From Armatimonadota bacterium (GTDB taxonomy: Bacteria; Armatimonadota; Zipacnadia; Zipacnadales; UBA11051), in assembly GCA_003542955.1 (NCBI GenBank), contig DPJP01000379.1, forward strand, positions 13,772 to 21,553: a stretch of 7,782 bases of DNA, read 5' to 3'. The position numbers and the translations under genes are program-made. Under the pieces are notes generated by a model that saw nothing but the letters and a program-made list of their open reading frames with translations, had not been told where the DNA came from and searched no databases. Below are positions 1 through 4,955 of the stretch, piece after piece; within the stretch, counting starts at the first letter, position 1, and the number at the start of each line of letters is the position of its first letter.

Positions 1-3000
1 CCACGCAAGCCACTCCCAGTTGCTCCCTGCCGAGCCGCCGTACGGCATGTTCGCACTCGGCGGGTTGATCGCCAGCGTCCGCTCCTCAACCACGATCAGT
101 TGATGCAGATTCGAGGCCGCGCACAGGTAGCCGATCACCGGATTGGTAACCCCGGCCGCATTCGGCGTCGATGAAGGATCGAAGATCGGCCGCACGCACG
201 TGTAGCTGATCCGCTGCAGCGGCGAGGCCCCGCCGGAGGCCTTGATGTGCGAGGGCGTCTTCACCTCGACCCTGTGCGTCTGCTGCCCCGAGCCGCTCAC
301 CGTCGTGATGATGTCGATGATGCGGTCGTTGCCGGTATCGGCAATCAGTGTATGGGCGACGGTGCCGCGCAGCAGGTCGCCGTTGGTTGAGTTGAAGACA
401 TCCCCGCTGCCGTCGACCGCGCTGTAGTAGCGGAAGGCGTCCGACGGCGAGTCGAGCTGGAGTTGCGTATTCGCCTCGGCGGTGTAGTAGTCGTAGCCAC
501 TCGAATGCAGCGGCCACAACACCGTCCCCGTCTCGTCGATCTCAACGACGCGGTTGTTGCCCGTATCGACAACCAGCAGGTTGCCGTTTGAGAGCGGCAA
601 CGCGCGCGCGGGACGGCTGAACGGCCTCGCAACGCGCCCCTCCGAGCCCCTGGCGACATCGGAGCGCTCCGACGGCATCGGCGTCAACGTGCCGTGGCAC
701 GTCCACACCGGCATGTTGTCGACAACCTTCATGATCCGCGTGTTGTCGCAGATGTAGGTCGCCTGCGACTTGAGCGCGCTCAGGAAGCCGACGCCCTCCC
801 CCACGTAGCCGGGGTCGCTGCCGTCATTGGCCGGCTGGACCATCCGCGCCACCACATTCGAGCCGATGAAAACGCGATCATGCCCGATCGAGGGCGACGA
901 CGAGGTCGCCGGGATGACCGGAACGGCCGGGTTTCCGCCGTTGAGCACGTCGTAGGACGTATCCGGGATCGCCGACTGCGTGCGATAGCCCCGAAGCAGA
1001 TTGCTCACCGGGTCCCACAGCACTGAAAGCAGCGTCTCGCGGATGCGGTCTCCAGTCAAGAACGGCTTCCGCGGATGCAGCGGGTTGTGCGTCTCCGGGT
1101 AGTCGAGCGTGTTGGAGGCGTGGCCGTCGAGGCCCTGCGTCCCTACGTGCAAGACGCGGCCGCTGACGCCCGGCGATGAAACCGACTCGCCGAAGCTGTA
1201 CGGTACCTGCAGCAGCTCGCTGGCCGACCGCACGCTGCCGGTGTTCTCGTCGAAGTAGTCGTAGCCCACCAGTATCTGGCTGCCCTGTTGCAGCGGGAAG
1301 CCGCCCGTCGCCGACACGATCTGCAGCCAGCGCGTGTCCAGCAGGCCGCGCGGCAGCACGTTGACCCAGCCCGCGGGAAGCGGTGCGGTGATAGTCGAGG
1401 TGTTCACATCGCGATCACCCCAGACAACGCCGGTCACCGGGTGGCCATTGGGGAGCGACACCGTGACGCTGTCGAGATTCACGAAGGGATGCCCCAGCCG
1501 TACCCAGTAGGGCTGGTACTGGTAGCGCACGATGTCCGGCAGGATGTGCAGTTCCTCGTTGACCTGTATGGCACGGTCCGGCCGCCCCGGAAAGGCAGGG
1601 TCATAGTACTGGTAGGTCACCCAGATGGGCTTGCCGTACATCGGGCCGGGGCCGCCGGCCACCCAGTCGGCAGAGGTCCTGCGAATGGTGACGGTGCAGG
1701 TCTCCGGGTCTACATCGAAGTAGCTGCTTGAAACAGCCGTCTGGCCGGCATACAGGCTATCGAGTGTAGCTATCGAAACACTGCCCGGCACCAGCGTCGC
1801 GTCGGGGTCCGGTGTGCCGCCGTCGTTGGGTCGCAGCCGCACGCAGATATCGGTTGGCGCGCTGTTGAGGGCGATGACCTGTGCGAGGTTCTCCAGGCCG
1901 AAGGGCGGCGCATGATGCGCGGCAAGGGGTCGTGCGTGGTTCAGCGCCAGATAGGCGGTATCGGTGCTCGGGTCGAAGGCCGCGGCACCCTTCGCCTGCG
2001 TCTCGTAGGCGTAGTTGTTCGCGTAGGTGAGGGCGGCCAAATCGCGGTTCGGCAGCGTTCCACACGGCCAGAAGCGCCATAGCTCGCCCCCGCTGACGCG
2101 GTTGCGCCAGCGCACGGTGCGATTATCCGACAGATCCAGGTTGGAAACATCACCGAGGCCGTCCTCGGTCGCATTCGATATGCAGAGCATCTCATCCGGT
2201 CCCGTGATGACGGGAGCAGTCACACGCTCGCGGCTGTTGCTGTCGGCAGCCATCGGCTTCTGGAGCGTGGAGTTCCAATACAGCATCGGGCCGCTGAGAG
2301 TGCTGACCTGCGTCAGTCCGGGATAGCCCGGCTGAGGGCCCGGCCCGTCCGGATCGACATCATAGGTGATCTGCAGGCGCACGCCCCTGTTCGACATCCG
2401 GTCCGGCCGCTGATCCGCCCCCTCCTCCTCACCAGCCGGCAGCGACAGTTCCCGCGCCTGCGCGCTCGTGAGGTGAATGTACACGCGGGTGCCGTTGTTG
2501 CGGACCACGATCTGCGTGTTGTCAATGTCGATGTCGATTGGGGCGCCGGCGGTAGTGCTCCAGCGAGTGATCCCCGTCACCGTCGTGTATGCGGGATCGG
2601 TGACTCCGGTGTCGGCGTCGGCCACGCCCTGGTTAAGGTAGATGGTGTACCTGCCGGTGTTGAGCACATCCTGCGGCGGAGTGCCTGGGGCGGCCGCTGG
2701 GATGGTCGGCGTGGGGACAATGCACCAGTCGCCACCCGGCCCGCGGTTGAGCAGGTCGTACGCGCCGCTCCCGCCGTCGATCTCCATCTGCCAGCGGTTG
2801 CCGCCGCCATCCCAGTTGAACTCGCAGTTGACCGGCGCGGCCATGTTCAGCACGACGTCGTAGTCATAGTCCATGACGCCGTCGCGGCCCGCGTGCGGCA
2901 GCGGATCCGCGCCCGGTGACGGCGGCAGGATCGGGCGAGGCGCCGGGTCGTTGAACGGGGCGACACCCGCCACCCAGTGAGGTTCGTGGAACGGCGGAAG

Positions 3001-4902
3001 CATCCCCTGCAGCTCCGCGAAGGCCTTGTCATCGCCCGCGGACGGGCTGCTACCACCCGCAACGTCACCGTCACCGGCCGGGTCATCGTTCGAGTCTGGA
3101 TAGACCCACCGCGCGCCGTTGAGGTCCAGGTCCCACCGATAGCTCAGGCGGAAGCTGTGCGCCCTGCCGTACGTGCTGTGCGGGCTCGCGCCGTCGAGGT
3201 CATCGTCAAACTCGCTGGCCAGCACATAGACGTAGTCCTCATAGACCACCGGCGAGGAGAGCGCAACAACCTCCGCGGAGCCGTCGTAGGGGGCGATCGG
3301 GTAGCTCCAGATCAGCGCGCCCGGCGTATAGTACTCGGCAGGCAGGCTGCCGCTGCCGACCCAACTCAGCGTCGTCGGGTCGACCGAAGCGCAGTACGCT
3401 CGAACCTCCGCCGGGTCGCTGCCGGTGGGGTCGACAAGACTCACAAGCGCCACCTGCAGCGGCCTGGCGGTACCCGTGTTGTCGGGCGTGATGGTCGCCC
3501 CACCCGTGTGCAGCTGGCTCAGATTGGTCACGCAGACCGATGCGTAGCGCGGCGTCCGGTCGCCGGCATCCTCGAGATCGACGCTCCAGATCAGGTCGTA
3601 GGGCGCGCCGAGTGAGTAGTCGCGCACTCCGTCATCAGACCAGCCGTCATCGTCGAGGTCCTTCGCCGGATCGGCATCAAAGCACCACAGCGTCGTGGGA
3701 ACGGCGCCCTCGCCGCCGATGTTCGGCGAACCCAGCGACACGACAAACACCATGCCGCCCGCGCACACCGGTGTGCTGACGACAGGCCCCATCTTCGCGA
3801 TGCCCAGGCTGTCGTTGGGCCCCGGGAACTGCCAGTCAATGTCGAGCGGACCCCGCACTTCGGTCACACCGGCGCGGCTGTTGCGCGCGCCGCCCGCCTG
3901 CCCCCAGCGGCTGCTCGAGGCCAGGATGTTGTAGGCCAGCTTGAAATCCGGCGCCTGGTACTGCGAGGGCCGCCGCAGCCGGTCCGCGCTCCACCACTGC
4001 CCGGTCGTCTGCCACCAGGACTCGAGGTCCGCGCCGACCTCACCCGCGGTGATCACAATCGCGCCGGCTCCGTACGGGCAGACGGCCACGTTGCGGTATG
4101 TCGTCGTTCCGTCGGATACGTACACAATCGGCTGGAACGTCACGTCCGGCCAACCGCGGATCACGCCTGCCCCGCCCGATACCGCCACTCCGTCGCGGCT
4201 GGGCCCCGTCGAGGGGTCCCACGGCGGCGGGTAGAGACCGATGTTCGCCACTTCCAGGTCTGATATCTGGAAGGGGTTCTGCAGCAGCCACGCGTTGCTG
4301 TTGATCGCGCGCCTGACCGCGTCGGGGTCGGGTCCGTCATTGAGGAAGGTGAATGCCGTCGAGTTGCCGGCCTCGGGACCGGGAGGAGCGAAGGCCGTGA
4401 CCGTCGTGCCCGCACCGCCGACATCGGCCTGGTCGATCCAGATGATGGTGCCCTGACGGGCGGCCTTCAGGAGCGCATCACGCTGCATGCGCTCTCCCTC
4501 GCTATAGGCGATGTTGAGCAGGTTCGCGGAGATGTACACGAGGTCCATGCCGACGATGCCCGCGGCCGTCTGGTTGTTCAACTCGACGGTCCAGTACTCG
4601 GCGTCAGACTTGGTATACGTCGCCGCACCGGGGACAACCTGAGGGTCGGAAAGCGGGTTCTCGAAGTCCCAGCCGGTCGGCTTGAGCGGACAGCGCCGCA
4701 GCCCCTCGAAGATCAGGGGGTGACGGTTAACATACACCTCGCTGCCGGGGACGCCCTCCTCGACGGCCAGCGCGCACACCTTGAAGGTTCGCGGCGCACC
4801 CACATATTCGAGCGCCACCTGTGGCCCCCCCGAGGCCGAGCACAGGTTGCCCAGTGTCACTATAGTAATGAGTGCCAGCAGGTACTTTGCGGATACCCGC
4901 AT
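1..4902 (-). CDS. Giant exported multidomain beta-propeller/NHL protein, 3' end outside window
   Basis: The frame is open from ATG at 4902 to the left edge: 1634 codons with no stop, so the C-terminus is missing. The start is chosen for GGAGGT ten bases upstream and because the first 23 residues form a signal peptide. Visible order: an alpha/beta domain resembling glutamine-amidotransferase-like folds (about 100-335, with AGIVGMDLVYIS, GTIIWID, PYGAGAIVITAG and LAYNILAS); PQQ-like propeller strands (about 370-410 and 540-580, with GPVVSTPVCAGGMVFVVS and SSPVVYEDYVYVLAS) around an Asp-rich loop at 415-426; a long Asp/Pro/Gly-rich beta region with further blade-like stretches near 895-935 and 1335-1375; two related beta modules (1039-1101 and 1143-1218); and divergent NHL-type repeats from 1382 to the edge. 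It is probably cotranscribed with the PilX-like gene upstream. No enzyme active site is recognised. I infer a secreted or surface-attached structural or adhesive protein, possibly a PilY1-like analogue. That the gene is real is near certain; its function is not established. Confidence 0.93.
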   Translation of the reverse strand, partial: MRVSAKYLLALITIVTLGNLCSASGGPQVALEYVGAPRTFKVCALAVEEGVPGSEVYVNRHPLIFEGLRRCPLKPTGWDFENPLSDPQVVPGAATYTKSDAEYWTVELNNQTAAGIVGMDLVYISANLLNIAYSEGERMQRDALLKAARQGTIIWIDQADVGGAGTTVTAFAPPGPEAGNSTAFTFLNDGPDPDAVRRAINSNAWLLQNPFQISDLEVANIGLYPPPWDPSTGPSRDGVAVSGGAGVIRGWPDVTFQPIVYVSDGTTTYRNVAVCPYGAGAIVITAGEVGADLESWWQTTGQWWSADRLRRPSQYQAPDFKLAYNILASSSRWGQAGGARNSRAGVTEVRGPLDIDWQFPGPNDSLGIAKMGPVVSTPVCAGGMVFVVSLGSPNIGGEGAVPTTLWCFDADPAKDLDDDGWSDDGVRDYSLGAPYDLIWSVDLEDAGDRTPRYASVCVTNLSQLHTGGATITPDNTGTARPLQVALVSLVDPTGSDPAEVRAYCASVDPTTLSWVGSGSLPAEYYTPGALIWSYPIAPYDGSAEVVALSSPVVYEDYVYVLASEFDDDLDGASPHSTYGRAHSFRLSYRWDLDLNGARWVYPDSNDDPAGDGDVAGGSSPSAGDDKAFAELQGMLPPFHEPHWVAGVAPFNDPAPRPILPPSPGADPLPHAGRDGVMDYDYDVVLNMAAPVNCEFNWDGGGNRWQMEIDGGSGAYDLLNRGPGGDWCIVPTPTIPAAAPGTPPQDVLNTGRYTIYLNQGVADADTGVTDPAYTTVTGITRWSTTAGAPIDIDIDNTQIVVRNNGTRVYIHLTSAQARELSLPAGEEEGADQRPDRMSNRGVRLQITYDVDPDGPGPQPGYPGLTQVSTLSGPMLYWNSTLQKPMAADSNSRERVTAPVITGPDEMLCISNATEDGLGDVSNLDLSDNRTVRWRNRVSGGELWRFWPCGTLPNRDLAALTYANNYAYETQAKGAAAFDPSTDTAYLALNHARPLAAHHAPPFGLENLAQVIALNSAPTDICVRLRPNDGGTPDPDATLVPGSVSIATLDSLYAGQTAVSSSYFDVDPETCTVTIRRTSADWVAGGPGPMYGKPIWVTYQYYDPAFPGRPDRAIQVNEELHILPDIVRYQYQPYWVRLGHPFVNLDSVTVSLPNGHPVTGVVWGDRDVNTSTITAPLPAGWVNVLPRGLLDTRWLQIVSATGGFPLQQGSQILVGYDYFDENTGSVRSASELLQVPYSFGESVSSPGVSGRVLHVGTQGLDGHASNTLDYPETHNPLHPRKPFLTGDRIRETLLSVLWDPVSNLLRGYRTQSAIPDTSYDVLNGGNPAVPVIPATSSSPSIGHDRVFIGSNVVARMVQPANDGSDPGYVGEGVGFLSALKSQATYICDNTRIMKVVDNMPVWTCHGTLTPMPSERSDVARGSEGRVARPFSRPARALPLSNGNLLVVDTGNNRVVEIDETGTVLWPLHSSGYDYYTAEANTQLQLDSPSDAFRYYSAVDGSGDVFNSTNGDLLRGTVAHTLIADTGNDRIIDIITTVSGSGQQTHRVEVKTPSHIKASGGASPLQRISYTCVRPIFDPSSTPNAAGVTNPVIGYLCAASNLHQLIVVEERTLAINPPSANMPYGGSAGSNWEWLAW
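67..759 (-). repeat. Divergent NHL-type repeats near the visible C-terminus
   Basis: Four blade-like units can be read: YICDNTRIMKVVDNMPVW (1383-1400), LLVVDTGNNRVVEID (1442-1456) followed by TGTVLW, TLIADTGNDRIIDI (1518-1531), and a degenerate YLCAASNLHQLIVVEE (1592-1607). The second and third match the NHL core (hydrophobic strand, D-x-G-N-x-R-h-h). The key aspartates are 1386, 1446 and 1522, spaced 60 and 76 residues, wider than the roughly 40-50 of regular NHL propellers, so loops are inserted. More blades may follow beyond the edge. Confidence 0.65.
1249..1788 (-). repeat. Two related beta modules in the giant protein
   Basis: Residues 1039-1101 and 1143-1218 share a layout. Each opens with a strand SVSI or SVTV, has a central Thr/Val strand (TCTVTIRR or TSTITAPL), and closes with glycine and I-x-V-x-Y-x-Y-x-D (GKPIWVTYQYYD and GSQILVGYDYFD). 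They look like diverged copies of an Ig-like or beta-sandwich module. The similarity is weak outside the closing strand. Confidence 0.45.
3625..3660 (-). other. Asp-rich calcium-type loop inside the propeller region
   Basis: Residues 415-426 of the giant protein read DLDDDGWSDDGV, with acidic residues at 415, 417, 419 and 423 and glycine at 420. This D-x-D-x-D-G-x-x-D pattern is shared by thrombospondin type 3-like and EF-hand-like calcium loops. It follows a PQQ-like strand ending LWCFDADP. Calcium binding is inferred. Confidence 0.5.
3898..4605 (-). other. N-terminal alpha/beta domain resembling class I GATase-like folds
   Basis: Residues about 100-335 of the giant protein alternate hydrophobic beta strands and helices: AGIVGMDLVYIS, then helix EGERMQRDALLKAARQ, then strand GTIIWID, later PYGAGAIVITAG, then a Trp-rich segment and APDFKLAYNILAS. 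A strand, a helix, a gly-rich strand near 276-285 and a following AYN helix are typical of GATase-like or DUF4350-type domains found outside the cell. No G-x-C-x-G nucleophile elbow is visible, so it is probably not catalytic. The fold call is inference from pattern alone. Confidence 0.45.
4834..4902 (-). other. Signal peptide (residues 1-23)
   Basis: The N-terminus begins MRVSAKYLLALITIVTLG: basic residues R2 and K6, a hydrophobic core from about residue 7 to 18, then LCSASG. A type I cleavage after A23 (C-S-A) fits. The cysteine at 21 is preceded by G-N-L, which is a poor lipobox, so a lipoprotein is less likely. The protein should be exported by the Sec pathway. Confidence 0.8.
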
Positions 4903-4955
4903 GATGCCATCAACCTCCACAGTTATCAGCGCGCGCAACGGCGATGGCAGCTTCT
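4903..4955 (-). other. Short intergenic gap within a probable operon
   Basis: The 53 bases between the stop of the upstream gene and the start of the downstream gene contain the ribosome binding site. I find no GC-rich hairpin followed by T residues and no well-spaced -35/-10 pair. A GATAAC-like string is present, but its nearest TTGCGC lies only about four bases away. Cotranscription with the upstream gene is the simplest reading. Confidence 0.7.
4913..4918 (-). promoter_or_regulatory. Shine-Dalgarno GGAGGT for the giant gene
   Basis: A full GGAGGT lies ten bases upstream of ATG 4902. It fixes that start over an out-of-frame ATG at 4910, which is only two bases from the motif, and over an in-frame GTG at 4920, which overlaps the motif. 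Its strength suggests efficient independent translation initiation, not coupling to the upstream stop. Confidence 0.8.

Noticed and set aside
2977..3615. 212-codon open frame on the plus strand
   Set aside because: Antisense shadow of the giant gene, whose own frame is continuous and domain-bearing through this stretch.
4834..4902. Lipoprotein signal with Cys21 as the lipidated residue
   Set aside because: The residues before the cysteine are G-N-L, a poor lipobox, while C-S-A before residue 24 fits ordinary signal peptidase.
4860..4910. Out-of-frame ATG at 4910 as an alternative start or leader peptide
   Set aside because: It is only two bases from GGAGGT and reaches a TAG after 16 codons with no meaningful peptide; the ATG at 4902 has proper spacing and opens a signal peptide.
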